A program made the position numbers and the translations under genes. Below, piece by piece: positions 43,712 through 52,088 of a stretch of DNA of 64,000 nucleotides. Position 1 is the first letter of the stretch. Each line of letters begins with the position of its first letter. Source of the DNA: Gammaproteobacteria bacterium (GTDB lineage Bacteria; Pseudomonadota; Gammaproteobacteria; Pseudomonadales; Cellvibrionaceae); NCBI GenBank assembly GCA_004172865.1, contig SEBV01000015.1:1-64000 (forward strand). Reading direction: 5' to 3'. Under the pieces are notes generated by a model. It searched no databases. It was not told where the DNA came from and saw only the letters and a program-made list of their open reading frames with translations.

Positions 43712-44587
43712 TTACCAGCGTCCCGACGCTCCACCGCCACCAAATCCACCTCCTCCACCGCCGAAACCACCTCCGCCAAATCCGCCGCCACCAAAACCTC
43801 CTCCTCCGCCGAATCCGCCACCACCGAAGAATCCGCGGACGCCGCTAACGAGCGTAAAAAGAAACGCTATGACCCCTGCGACCAAAGCTCCAAACAGCAA
43901 GCCGGCAATCATCCATGCAACCACTCCTATAACACCACCGGTCACAAGTGCGCCTAAAATCCTGCCGAGTATTGCTCGTAATATACCGCCCAAAACAATG
44001 GCTCCAATTAATACTGCAGGGAGGATTTGTTGCAAATTCATGGAACGCGCATTACCTGAGTCTAGATCGCCAGTCGCGCCCTTTCCTCGAGTGGGCGGTG
44101 GTAAAGGTTCGCCATCAACGACTTTAATAATCTGATCCACTCCGGCACGAATGCCGCCATACATATCATCTTGTCTAAATCGTGGCGTAATAGTTTCTTC
44201 GATGATGCGTTTCGCCGTGGCGTCATTAAGTGCACCCTCTAGACCGTAGCCAACTTCAATACGCAGAGTTCGGTCGTTTTTGGCAATAATAAGAATGGCG
44301 CCGTCATCAATTTTTTTTCGACCCAACTTCCATTTTTCCGCAACCCTCAAGCTGTATTCTTCAATAGCTTCGGGCTCAGTGGTGGGAACCAATAAAACCG
44401 CTATCTGGCTGCCTTTCAGATCCTCAAAAGCACGCAGCGAATCATCAAGATCCGCCAGTTGCTCCGCTGTCAAAGTTCCCGTTAAATCCATTGCATGTTT
44501 AGTTAGCGGAGGAACTGCAACGGGATCCGCAAACGCGAAACTATTAAAAGCGAATAGGACTAAAAGAAGTGCGCGCAACTTTTGCAT
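43712..44587 (-). CDS. TPM domain membrane protein with Gly-rich C terminus (YgcG-like)
   Basis: A 291-residue protein: signal peptide about residues 1-20, a periplasmic TPM domain (LTGTLTAEQLADLDDSLRAFE, GSQIAVLLVPT, IEVGYGLEGALND, YGGIRAGVDQI), then two or three membrane segments (about 185-250) and a tail of GGGGFGGGG repeats ending in SGRW. This is the usual YgcG/TPM architecture beside lemA. ATG 44585-44587 is preferred because it starts the signal peptide and lies 7 nt after the lemA stop. A longer frame from 44623 would overlap lemA. Central gene of the operon. Confidence 0.9.
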   Translation of the reverse strand: MQKLRALLLVLFAFNSFAFADPVAVPPLTKHAMDLTGTLTAEQLADLDDSLRAFEDLKGSQIAVLLVPTTEPEAIEEYSLRVAEKWKLGRKKIDDGAILIIAKNDRTLRIEVGYGLEGALNDATAKRIIEETITPRFRQDDMYGGIRAGVDQIIKVVDGEPLPPPTRGKGATGDLDSGNARSMNLQQILPAVLIGAIVLGGILRAILGRILGALVTGGVIGVVAWMIAGLLFGALVAGVIAFLFTLVSGVRGFFGGGGFGGGGGFGGGGFGGGGFGGGGGGFGGGGASGRW

Positions 44588-44594
44588 TAGCAAC

Positions 44595-45203
44595 TCACTT
44601 TGCAGGTTTGGAGTCATTGCCAAAATTCACTTCTGGCGCAGTAGAAATAGCTTTTTCATTCTCGACTGTGAAGTTGGGTTTTACGTCGTACCCAAACATT
44701 TTTGCGGTGAGATTAGCGGGAAAAGAACGAACAGAAACATTGTAATTTTGCACCGATTGAATGTAACGATTACGCGCTACCGTTATGCGATTCTCGGTAC
44801 CTTCCAATTGAGCCTGCAGGTCACGAAAACCAGCATCGGCTTTTAGCTGCGGATAGTTTTCACTCACTACCAACAAGCGCGATAAGGCGCTGGATAATTC
44901 GCCCTGCGCCGCCTGAAATTTGGAGAGAGTCGCCGGATCGTTAAGCGTCTCTGGAGTAACGGTCATTGACCCCACTTGAGCACGTGCTTGAGTGACTTTG
45001 GTCAGTACCTCTTTTTCATGCTCGGCATAACCTTTAACCGTGTTAACCAAATTTGGAACCAAGTCTGCGCGGCGTTGATATTGATTCACCACCTCTGCCC
45101 AACTTGCCTTCACTTGCTCGTCGCTGGATTGCAAATTGTTGTAGCCGCAACCGCTCAAGCTAAGGACAGAAATACTCAGTATCAACATTAGGATTTTACG
45201 CAT
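44595..45203 (-). CDS. LemA-family lipoprotein
   Basis: A 202-residue protein with a lipoprotein signal (LSLSGC, Cys about 19) and a LemA domain: YNNLQSSDEQVKASWAEVVNQYQRRADLVPNLVNTVKGYA, EKEVLTKVTQARA, NRYIQSVQNYNVSVRSFP. LemA is a helical coiled protein often attached to membranes; its function is not settled. ATG 45201-45203 is used with GGAG upstream. It is the first gene of a three-gene operon with two TPM proteins, an arrangement conserved in many proteobacteria. Confidence 0.93.
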   Translation of the reverse strand: MRKILMLILSISVLSLSGCGYNNLQSSDEQVKASWAEVVNQYQRRADLVPNLVNTVKGYAEHEKEVLTKVTQARAQVGSMTVTPETLNDPATLSKFQAAQGELSSALSRLLVVSENYPQLKADAGFRDLQAQLEGTENRITVARNRYIQSVQNYNVSVRSFPANLTAKMFGYDVKPNFTVENEKAISTAPEVNFGNDSKPAK

Positions 45204-45441
45204 GATCAGCTCCAATTTAAAAAAAGTCAGGCAATATTCAAACCGCACTAGTTGACTCCACGCAAAGTCAAACGTCTGTGCGGCACCTCACGGCTAATTT
45301 ATGAAGGAAAATAATCAGTCGTCAAAATTCTTTTTAATCCAGAGTGGAGTGAGTGATATCTGAAGCAATAAATTAGAATTGAATAACGCAGAATTGAATC
45401 TAACAAGATCGTATTTTTAAAGTCGTAAATCTTCGCAAAAA

Positions 45442-46671
45442 TTATGTTGTCGTGTTACTGCGGTGATCCGCATAACAGTGATGCAAAAATTTTCCTACGG
45501 ATTCGATGTGAAACTCTGTTCGTACCGAGTGAAAAATGTCAAAGCCGTGTTGGGCTCCTGGCAGTTCGGCATAAATCACTGGTGCACTATTTTTTTGTTT
45601 CAATGCGTGCACAAAATTACGGGCCTGTTGAACGGGTACCACGCAATCCTTATCGCCATGAATAACAAACATAGGCAAGTGCAAACCGTTAATTCGAAAT
45701 AATGGTGAAGAGCTTCTAAAACTATCCGGATTTTCTAAAGACGTTTTCGGCATCACGTACTTTTCTAAAAATGAACGCATCGAACCATCACGCTGATTTG
45801 TAAAATCGTAAACGCCATAAACTGAAACTACCGACTGCACTCTTGTATCTCGCGCCTCAAAGCCTGGTTGAAACTCCGGGTTATTCGCAGTTAAGGCTGC
45901 AAGTGCGCATAAGTGCCCGCCTGCTGACTCACCGGTGATTGCAATAAATTTCGGATCACCGCCATAGTTTTGAATATTTTCTTTGATCCATACAATGGCT
46001 TTTTTAACATCTATCAAGCAGTCTGGATAGCGGTTACGTGGCGCAAGACGATAGTTAATGTCTACGCAAATCCATCCGTTTTGCGCCAAATAACTTATCA
46101 GTGGCTTTGCTTGTTGATTTTTATTTCCTATCACCCAGGCACCACCATGAATATGTAATAAAACCGGGCGGGATACATCATTTTGAGAAGCATCAACTCC
46201 TCGATAAATATCTAATTTGTTTCGTTTTGCATCGCCATAGGAAATGTCCTGTAAGCACTCGATACCTTTATGTGCATATCGAAATGGATTCAGCCAATCG
46301 CGTTGGTGAATTACGGAGGGAGACGCAACGCCAATACTCAGTGGCAACCTTGCTTCAAAATTTTTGCCAAGCGCATCGCGCAGTGCATCTTGCAACACCT
46401 GCCCTGCAAGCCGAGCTTTAACATGAAGATGGAACCATATGGCTATTGCTGCTACAACAATCACAAGGGAACACATATCCTTTACACTGATGCTTTCGCT
46501 GGATAAAAAGAACAAGAATGTTCCCGCAATTTGTATAGTGGCGAATAGCCATGGCAACTCTCCAGGCAACCAACTGATAAAAAACCATAGCACTGACGCA
46601 CCGCTAGATACAGGGCCGCGACAGAGCGCGGTGACCGCAAGTAGTAGCATAAACACGTTAAAATAAAGCAT
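45442..46671 (-). CDS. Alpha/beta hydrolase (HSL-type esterase) with N-terminal membrane helices
   Basis: A 409-residue protein. Residues about 1-20, 26-52 and 60-80 are hydrophobic and form two or three membrane segments; the rest is an esterase domain with the oxyanion motif HIHGGAWV, nucleophile GESAGGH (Ser), Asp in HGDKDCVVP and His in GAQHGF. It belongs to the HSL/BD-FAE-like lipase/esterase group; natural substrate unknown. The ATG at 46671 has no clear ribosome site, and an in-frame ATG seven codons later is an alternative. Single-gene unit. Confidence 0.88.
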   Translation of the reverse strand: MLYFNVFMLLLAVTALCRGPVSSGASVLWFFISWLPGELPWLFATIQIAGTFLFFLSSESISVKDMCSLVIVVAAIAIWFHLHVKARLAGQVLQDALRDALGKNFEARLPLSIGVASPSVIHQRDWLNPFRYAHKGIECLQDISYGDAKRNKLDIYRGVDASQNDVSRPVLLHIHGGAWVIGNKNQQAKPLISYLAQNGWICVDINYRLAPRNRYPDCLIDVKKAIVWIKENIQNYGGDPKFIAITGESAGGHLCALAALTANNPEFQPGFEARDTRVQSVVSVYGVYDFTNQRDGSMRSFLEKYVMPKTSLENPDSFRSSSPLFRINGLHLPMFVIHGDKDCVVPVQQARNFVHALKQKNSAPVIYAELPGAQHGFDIFHSVRTEFHIESVGKFLHHCYADHRSNTTT

Positions 46672-47025
46672 AAATTTTTTACTGAAATTGCCTCATTTAA
46701 AAAATTTGAATAGCTAGATATTTATAAATTCGATAGCCTCTCGAAGCTCATCGACATAACGAATTCGTCTTCTTAATCAATATAGTGATTCGCTTAGCCA
46801 CTACCGAGCAAGCGTTTTTTCATTGCTTGGTGAGATCCATCATTACTATGCTTCAATGTTCGCTTAAGCACAGTGAGCTAATTGACGATGCGTATAATTA
46901 CTAACGAATTATGTCCTAAATATGCAATGCATAACAGATTGCGCCTAAATACGAATTAGCTTACGCAACAAAAATGTATGCCAAGTTAAGAATGTCTTAT
47001 ATTGATTTTAGAAGAGGTCATCTAT
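46672..47025. other. Intergenic region, nothing recognised
   Basis: About 354 bp between divergent genes. No supported open frame or RNA. The ribosome site GAAGAGG (about 47011-47017) serves the next gene. Confidence 0.4.
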
Positions 47026-47334
47026 ATGAAATTGAAAACTGTCTTACCAATTGTTTTTCTACTACCTGTTTCAATAGCCTACGCTGACACACCTGTTGCA
47101 AAAGACTCTCAGCAGGTATGCGAAAGTAGAATTAATGCATTTAAAACTGCATTACAAGCTTCGATTGACGCAAAACAAAATGTTGACGCATCTAAAGCGG
47201 AACTCGCTGAAATCAACAAGCTTCCAAGTAATCTTTCACCCTGTGAAAAGCAAAAACGAATTCTGGCTCTTTCAGGTGACGAAGCGTCTAAAAAGGCAAA
47301 TGAAGCATTAACGGATAGAAAGATCTCTCCATAG
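47026..47334 (+). CDS. Small exported hypothetical protein
   Basis: A 102-residue protein with a signal peptide (MKLKTVLPIVFLLPVSIAYA) and a helical, Lys/Ala/Ser-rich mature part. Two Cys residues (QQVCESR and LSPCEKQK) flank the helical core and may form one disulfide. No known family recognised. ATG 47026 has AAGAGG upstream and begins the signal peptide; the ORF extends to 47002. Single gene, no terminator visible. Confidence 0.65.
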   Translation: MKLKTVLPIVFLLPVSIAYADTPVAKDSQQVCESRINAFKTALQASIDAKQNVDASKAELAEINKLPSNLSPCEKQKRILALSGDEASKKANEALTDRKISP

Positions 47335-47524
47335 ATGGAAAGCGCAGTACAAATAGAATGTGCAGCAATTAGAAATTCATATTTTCTAATTTGTAGATAT
47401 TACGGATATTTAAAAATGTCTGACTGATTTGTTTACTTATTTTTTATGTAATTATTTGATTGCAGTTAATTAAACCTAACGGGTACAGAGTCATTTAACC
47501 ACTCATAAAATCTGTAAGCATAAA

Positions 47525-47550
47525 AAAAGCCCATGAACTCATGGGCTTTG
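47525..47550 (-). terminator. Terminator downstream of tRNA-Ser
   Basis: Stem AGCCCATG (47528-47535) and CATGGGCT (47540-47547), loop AACT; on the minus strand it is followed by seven T. It nearly duplicates the terminator at 42161. Confidence 0.9.
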
Positions 47551-47559
47551 TTTTAAAGA

Positions 47560-47647
47560 TGGCGGTGAGAAAGGGAGTCGAACCCTTGATACCTTGCGAT
47601 ATACACACTTTCCAGGCGTGCTCCTTCGGCCACTCGGACACCTCACC
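47560..47647 (-). tRNA. tRNA-Ser (anticodon GGA)
   Basis: 88-nt class II tRNA with a long variable arm and encoded CCA. Acceptor GGTGAGG pairs with (T)CTCACC, discriminator G; anticodon stem CACGC/GTGTG with loop CTGGAAA gives GGA, decoding UCC/UCU. T loop GGTTCGACTCC is canonical. Confidence 0.96.
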
Positions 47648-47664
47648 GTAATTTGCACCGCGAA

Positions 47665-47692
47665 TTTTTAGACCCAGTGCAAGGGGGCGCAA
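47665..47692 (-). promoter_or_regulatory. Probable promoter of tRNA-Ser
   Basis: On the minus strand TTGCGC (47687-47692), 16-nt spacer, TAAAAA (47665-47670), GC-rich discriminator before the tRNA. Weaker than the other tRNA promoters in the window. Confidence 0.5.
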
Positions 47693-47722
47693 ATGTACAC
47701 AAGCGGTCAGTAAAAGGCAATA

Positions 47723-48286
47723 TTATTTGGCAGGCCATTCACTAAAAATATTCTCTATATCCACCTCTGGCGGAGCGGGAATATCTTGCGCAGGCGTACC
47801 TACATAAATGAAACCCACTATTTCCTCTAACGCTTGCAGCCCCAGCGCTTGTTTTACGTGATCGTTGTAGGCCAAATCACCAGTGCGCCAGACTGCACCG
47901 AAGTTAAGGGCGAATAAGGCGTTTAAGATGTTTTGGGTTGCCGCCCCACAGGCAAGCAACTGTTCGAGCTTAGGAATTGATGGGTGCTCCTGACACTTGG
48001 CAATGGCGACAATGATCATGGGCGCTCTAAACGGCATGTTTTTGGTCTTTTCAACAACTGAGGGCGATACACCGGGATTTGACTTGGTTAATGCGGATAC
48101 CAGCAAATCACTTAATTTGCTTAGCCCATCACCCTCAATAGTTAGAAATCTCCATGGCCGCAGCTTGCCGTGATCCGCAGCCCGAGAAGCCGCTTTAAAA
48201 ACGTCAGTTAGTTGAGATTTACCAGGGGTTGGCTCAATCAACTTGGTTAAAGAAACTCTTTTCTGTAAAACCTCTAATGCATCCAC
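47723..48286 (-). CDS. Nitroreductase-family protein (YdjA-like)
   Basis: An FMN-dependent nitroreductase of 187 residues, the small YdjA type. N-terminal MDALEVLQKRVSLTKL, then AADHGKLRPWRFLTIEG (FMN contacts), a central AIAKC strand, and GAATQNILNALFALNFGAVWRTGDL plus GFIYVGTPAQ at the C-terminal side. Substrate unknown. GAGGTG lies about 8 nt before the ATG. It is divergent from the coiled-coil gene; between them lie direct and inverted repeats at 48353-48390. Confidence 0.92.
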   Translation of the reverse strand: MDALEVLQKRVSLTKLIEPTPGKSQLTDVFKAASRAADHGKLRPWRFLTIEGDGLSKLSDLLVSALTKSNPGVSPSVVEKTKNMPFRAPMIIVAIAKCQEHPSIPKLEQLLACGAATQNILNALFALNFGAVWRTGDLAYNDHVKQALGLQALEEIVGFIYVGTPAQDIPAPPEVDIENIFSEWPAK

Positions 48287-48352
48287 ACTTCACCTCATTG
48301 TTTTCTCAATATGTAGCGATTTATAACCACCTAAATTCGTATATCACGGGAA

Positions 48353-48390
48353 CCTGTACCATAATAAACCCTGTACCATCATGAATGGTA
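48353..48390. promoter_or_regulatory. Direct and inverted repeats, operator-like
   Basis: CCTGTACCAT-A/C-AT occurs at 48353-48365 and again at 48370-48382, offset 17 bp, and TACCAT (48374-48379) faces ATGGTA (48385-48390). The location between divergent genes suits a regulator site. Confidence 0.4.
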
Positions 48391-48442
48391 TGTAGAATTA
48401 AGCGCCTCCAAAACAGCTAATAACCAGTGACGAGCCCAGTTC

Positions 48443-48601
48443 ATGCAAGTACCTAATGCCATTATTGTGGTCGCGGCAGAAATTAACATAGTACTGCTCG
48501 TATGTGCGGTGATTTTTTTTATTCATTCGCGCAAGCTGAAATCCAAAAAGATTCTTCAGCACAACCTACAACCGCGCCGCAAAGCTATAAAACCTTCTTG
48601 A
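48443..48601 (+). other. Short frame encoding a membrane anchor, probable 5' part of the next gene
   Basis: Reading from ATG 48443 gives 52 codons: a typical hydrophobic anchor (PNAIIVVAAEINIVLLVCAVIFFI) followed by a basic stretch HSRKLKSKK. It is in a different frame from the following coiled-coil gene and overlaps its first 100 bases. A single -1 shift at the T8 run (48513-48520, T-TTT-TTT in the zero frame) or at A5 (48545-48549) would join the two into one anchored coiled-coil protein. Either a real frameshift mutation, a sequencing homopolymer error, or programmed slippage. Confidence 0.6.
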
Positions 48602-49656
48602 ACAAAGAGCTTGATGCGACATCTGAACGCTTCAACAAAGAGTCCCCCGGGCAGGATATTGCTCTCGAATTACCTTCCGATAGCCCTATTCTTCAACGTA
48701 TCCTTGCATTACGTTATGCGTTTTTGCGCGCAGAGGAATTAGGCACAACTGAGGACACAGGAACACCTGACTACTGGAGCATTTTTCAGGAGGCATTAAC
48801 ACCTTTGCTAGCGGCGCCCCCTACTCTGGTTGATCCTAATCTTGAACTCGCTGCAGAGCTGGAGACTGCTAAAAAACGAATAGAAAATCTCGAAAAATTC
48901 AAGCGCCTATTTTTTGATATGGAAAAACAATGGGCGCAAGCGCAGGAAAATGCGCAGAGTTATTATGAACAATTATTGGCGATGTCCGAGGGTGTTAGTG
49001 ATAGACCTGCATTTAATAAAGTGTTGGAAAATTATCACGGCGTATACGACAGCATTCAACAAAATATCACGCAGGTAATTCAAAATCCGGATTCATTTGG
49101 CCACAATAAAGTAATTAACATCACGCGCCAGGATCCACGTGCAGCAGAAGAGATCGTTAAGCTTCGTAACGTAGCCGCAGATCAACATCGCATCATAAAT
49201 GACCTGCAAAGAAAGCTTTCAAGCGCCAATACTAGCGAAGAAAAAGAAGTTGTAATTCAGGAATTGCAGCAACAGCTTCAGAGGCAAATTCGTTTCGTAC
49301 AGGAATCTGAAACCTGCATTCAACTACTTGAAGATGAATTAGCTAAAGCACACGAAGCCTTATCGCTTAATGAACAAACATTGGATGCAACACAATTATT
49401 AAGCGAAGAAAATAAACAGATCAGAAGTACGCTGCATAATTTCACACTGGAAAGTAAAGACCTATTAAGCAGTATCAACGAACTTGAAGAAGAGAATGAT
49501 TCGCTGAAACAAAATGCAAATCTAGCAAATGCCACAGAAAATGCAGTCAATGACAACTTAGCTGAACTTAAAAAATTGCAAGCCGAACTTAACGATATCA
49601 AAAACCAATATGCTGAGCTTGAAGAAAAATATCTGGATTTAAAACTGGGCAATTAA
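48502..49656 (+). CDS. Coiled-coil protein, probably missing its membrane anchor by frameshift
   Basis: A 384-residue hydrophilic protein, long coiled coils at about residues 115-165 and 225-380 (Gln/Glu/Leu-rich heptads). No enzyme motif. Central SYYEQLLAMSEGV and QNPDSFGHNKVINITRQ segments are not recognised. The frame's own ATG 48502 has no ribosome site, and the codons before residue ~15 look unlike a natural start; in another frame just upstream a good membrane anchor begins at 48443. I infer that the native product is anchored in the membrane with the coiled coil in the cytoplasm. It is followed after 166 nt by the adenylate cyclase gene. Confidence 0.75.
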   Translation: MCGDFFYSFAQAEIQKDSSAQPTTAPQSYKTFLNKELDATSERFNKESPGQDIALELPSDSPILQRILALRYAFLRAEELGTTEDTGTPDYWSIFQEALTPLLAAPPTLVDPNLELAAELETAKKRIENLEKFKRLFFDMEKQWAQAQENAQSYYEQLLAMSEGVSDRPAFNKVLENYHGVYDSIQQNITQVIQNPDSFGHNKVINITRQDPRAAEEIVKLRNVAADQHRIINDLQRKLSSANTSEEKEVVIQELQQQLQRQIRFVQESETCIQLLEDELAKAHEALSLNEQTLDATQLLSEENKQIRSTLHNFTLESKDLLSSINELEEENDSLKQNANLANATENAVNDNLAELKKLQAELNDIKNQYAELEEKYLDLKLGN

Positions 49657-49822
49657 TTTTCGGCATTTTAATAACTTGAAAAGGCCTTATCAGAAAAAAG
49701 CAGTACTTTTTAAACTTAGCAGACCAATGGACATTTAATTCAAAAGCACGTTTAATATCTGCCTTGATAAGTACTTGCAAGCGATTTAGTAAAATAACAG
49801 CGCTTCAGACCAGGCATATAAA

Positions 49823-51205
49823 ATGACCAACAAACCAGAACCGTTTCAACTTATCGCAGAATCACCGCAGCAACAATATTATTTTCGCACGCTGATCTGC
49901 TTTGCTGCGTCCGGAACCTTAGCCGCTTACGTAAACTGGTCAAATATTAGTTACCTCTACGCGTTCACCATCATTGGCTTATTACTGTACGCCTATGGCA
50001 CTTATCACTTTACTCACAAGCAAGATTCCGAGACTCTAGAAAAATCTACACGTTGGTTATCCTATGTAGATGCAGGCCTTATAGGACTTGTTTTAGGATT
50101 CACTAATTTCAGCGTTTTACCCTGCGTATTATTTTTGACCATGATTCAGTTCAACGCACTTATTAGCGGTGGCGTTAGAAAATTAATGGAAGATAACTCG
50201 GCATTTGCAGTAGGCGTTCTAGTTAGTTTTATTTTTCACGCACCGAGCTTTGTGTTGTCGACCAATGTAGAAATAAGTGTTTCCAGCTTAATCGGCATAG
50301 CAACTTACTTTTTAGTCTATGCCGTATACATGCACAAACGCTTTCATAAGTTATCGCTCTCGCAAAAATTGCTGGAAAATGAACAGAAGTGGCACAAGAT
50401 CCGCGCTTACAAATTATCGCGATATTTACCGCCGACAGTATGGAAAGCAATCAACCAAGGTAAAGATGAAACCTTGCAAGCCGAGCGCAAAAAAATCAGC
50501 ATTTTCTTTTCGGACATTAAAGACTTCAGTCAACTTGCAGAAGAAATTGAAGCCGAAGCGCTTAATGAATTACTCAATCACTATTTAACTGAGATGTCTA
50601 AAATAGTGACGCAACATGGCGGCACCATCGATAAATTTATGGGCGATGCCATCATGGTTTTATTCGGGGATAGCAACAGCCAAGGTGTAAAAGCAGATTG
50701 TGTTCGTTGCGTTTCGATGGCGGTTGCCATGAAAAAGAAAATGCGTTCGCTGCAGCTAGAATGGTTTAATCAGGGAATCAAGAAGCCTCTACAAATTCGC
50801 ATGGGAATAAATACCGGCTATTGCACGGTCGGCACATTCGGTACATCTAGCCATCTCGACTATACCGTATTGGGAACGCAGGTAAACTTGGCGAGCCGTT
50901 TAGAATCTGCAGCAGAACCCGATGAAATTTTAATCTCCCACGAAACTTGGTCGCTCTGCAAAGATACGGTTATGTGTAGAGATAAAGGCGAGATTCAGGT
51001 GAAGGGATTTGCATTGCCCGTGAAGGTTTATCAAGTTGCCGATTTGCGCAAAGACCTCGGCAAAAACCAAAGCTATTTTGAAGACCGCGCAGAAGGTTTT
51101 TCGATGTATTTGGATATGGATAAAGTTCGTAACTATGACAAAGAAAAAGTTATCGAGTCATTAGAAAAAGCTGCCGAGAGATTACGCGATAAAGTTATTA
51201 TTTAA
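49823..51205 (+). CDS. Class III adenylate cyclase with N-terminal membrane domain (CyaB-like)
   Basis: Makes cAMP from ATP. About residues 20-170 form five or six membrane helices (MASE2-like), a coiled linker follows, and the cyclase domain spans about 222-400. Catalytic features are complete: metal Asp in FFSDIKDF and GDAIMVLFGD, adenine-selecting Lys in DKFMGD, Asp in LDYTVLG and transition-state Asn/Arg in VNLASRLE. These support adenylate over guanylate cyclase. The 460-residue length and layout resemble P. aeruginosa CyaB. ATG 49823 follows AGG at modest spacing. Single gene; no CRP-like regulator adjacent. Confidence 0.9.
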   Translation: MTNKPEPFQLIAESPQQQYYFRTLICFAASGTLAAYVNWSNISYLYAFTIIGLLLYAYGTYHFTHKQDSETLEKSTRWLSYVDAGLIGLVLGFTNFSVLPCVLFLTMIQFNALISGGVRKLMEDNSAFAVGVLVSFIFHAPSFVLSTNVEISVSSLIGIATYFLVYAVYMHKRFHKLSLSQKLLENEQKWHKIRAYKLSRYLPPTVWKAINQGKDETLQAERKKISIFFSDIKDFSQLAEEIEAEALNELLNHYLTEMSKIVTQHGGTIDKFMGDAIMVLFGDSNSQGVKADCVRCVSMAVAMKKKMRSLQLEWFNQGIKKPLQIRMGINTGYCTVGTFGTSSHLDYTVLGTQVNLASRLESAAEPDEILISHETWSLCKDTVMCRDKGEIQVKGFALPVKVYQVADLRKDLGKNQSYFEDRAEGFSMYLDMDKVRNYDKEKVIESLEKAAERLRDKVII

Positions 51206-51249
51206 ACATTATCGCGCGGCACTAGTTAACATCACTACAATCGCCACCG

Positions 51250-52077
51250 TCACTGCCGCAATAAGCGCCCTACTTTTGGAACTGCATCTTCGTGAGAACT
51301 TCTAAAAGGATTTATATCGAGCCCACCGCGACGCGTGTAGCGTGCATAAACTGAAAGCGATTCAGGCTTACAATAAGTTTGCAGATCTAGAAAAATACGC
51401 TCAACACAGTGCTCGTGAAAATCCTGATGCTCGCGAAATGAAATAACATATTTCAGCAAAGATTCGTGATCGATTTTAGCGCCAGAATATTCAACAAAAA
51501 GACTTGCCCAATCCGGTTGACCGGTCACCGGGCAATTACTTTTCAGCAAATGACTGCACAAACTTTCAGTTACCGTTAACGATTGATCGATAGCCAATAA
51601 CTCTGGTCGCGGATGATAGCTTTCAACAGCAACATCCAAACCATCTAAACAGATCGCATTTAAATTTGAATGAATCAATAATTTTGCGTCGTTCAAGTAA
51701 CGCAAATCGATAACAATAGTTGCCCCTGCTGCTGCTGATAAATCTTTAACAAGTGCAGCTTTCACATCTTCCAAGCCTGAAAATTTTGTCTGGTTAAATG
51801 AATTCAAATAAAGTTTGAAAGATTTTGATTCGACGATAAACGGACTATCAATAGGGATTGAAAATTCTGCGACAGCGACTTCCGGCTTACCTTTTGAATT
51901 TAGCCAGGACAACTCATATCCAGTCCAAATATCTACACCATAAAAGGGTAATTCTTCAGTAACGTAAAGTGCTTTACGTGATTCGCTTCTGGGAATTGGA
52001 AACAACAAACTTGCATCGTATTCGGAAATATAAGCAGTTTTTTGTCCTAAAGGACTAAAATCAACAGAATGTGCCAT
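51250..52077 (-). CDS. queF: NADPH-dependent 7-cyano-7-deazaguanine reductase QueF
   Basis: Reduces preQ0 to preQ1 in queuosine synthesis. The 275-residue protein is the long E. coli-type QueF with two T-fold domains: N-terminal FIVESKSFKLYLNSF and catalytic Cys and Asp in SNCPVTGQPDW (Cys about 182), His/Glu in FHEHCVERIF. It is the third gene in an operon with yadG and yadH; only 11 nt separate it from yadH. I see no preQ1 riboswitch just upstream, and the operon promoter would be before yadG. Confidence 0.97.
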   Translation of the reverse strand: MAHSVDFSPLGQKTAYISEYDASLLFPIPRSESRKALYVTEELPFYGVDIWTGYELSWLNSKGKPEVAVAEFSIPIDSPFIVESKSFKLYLNSFNQTKFSGLEDVKAALVKDLSAAAGATIVIDLRYLNDAKLLIHSNLNAICLDGLDVAVESYHPRPELLAIDQSLTVTESLCSHLLKSNCPVTGQPDWASLFVEYSGAKIDHESLLKYVISFREHQDFHEHCVERIFLDLQTYCKPESLSVYARYTRRGGLDINPFRSSHEDAVPKVGRLLRQ

Positions 52078-52088
52078 TCAACATCTCA

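Noticed and set aside
43712-43860. Glycine-rich tail of the TPM protein considered as a separate plus-strand gene
   Set aside because: The plus-strand frames are complements of GGT/GGC repeats and have no ribosome site or homology-like features.
47495-47692. 65-codon minus-strand open frame
   Set aside because: It is a read-through of the tRNA-Ser gene and terminator; no ribosome site.
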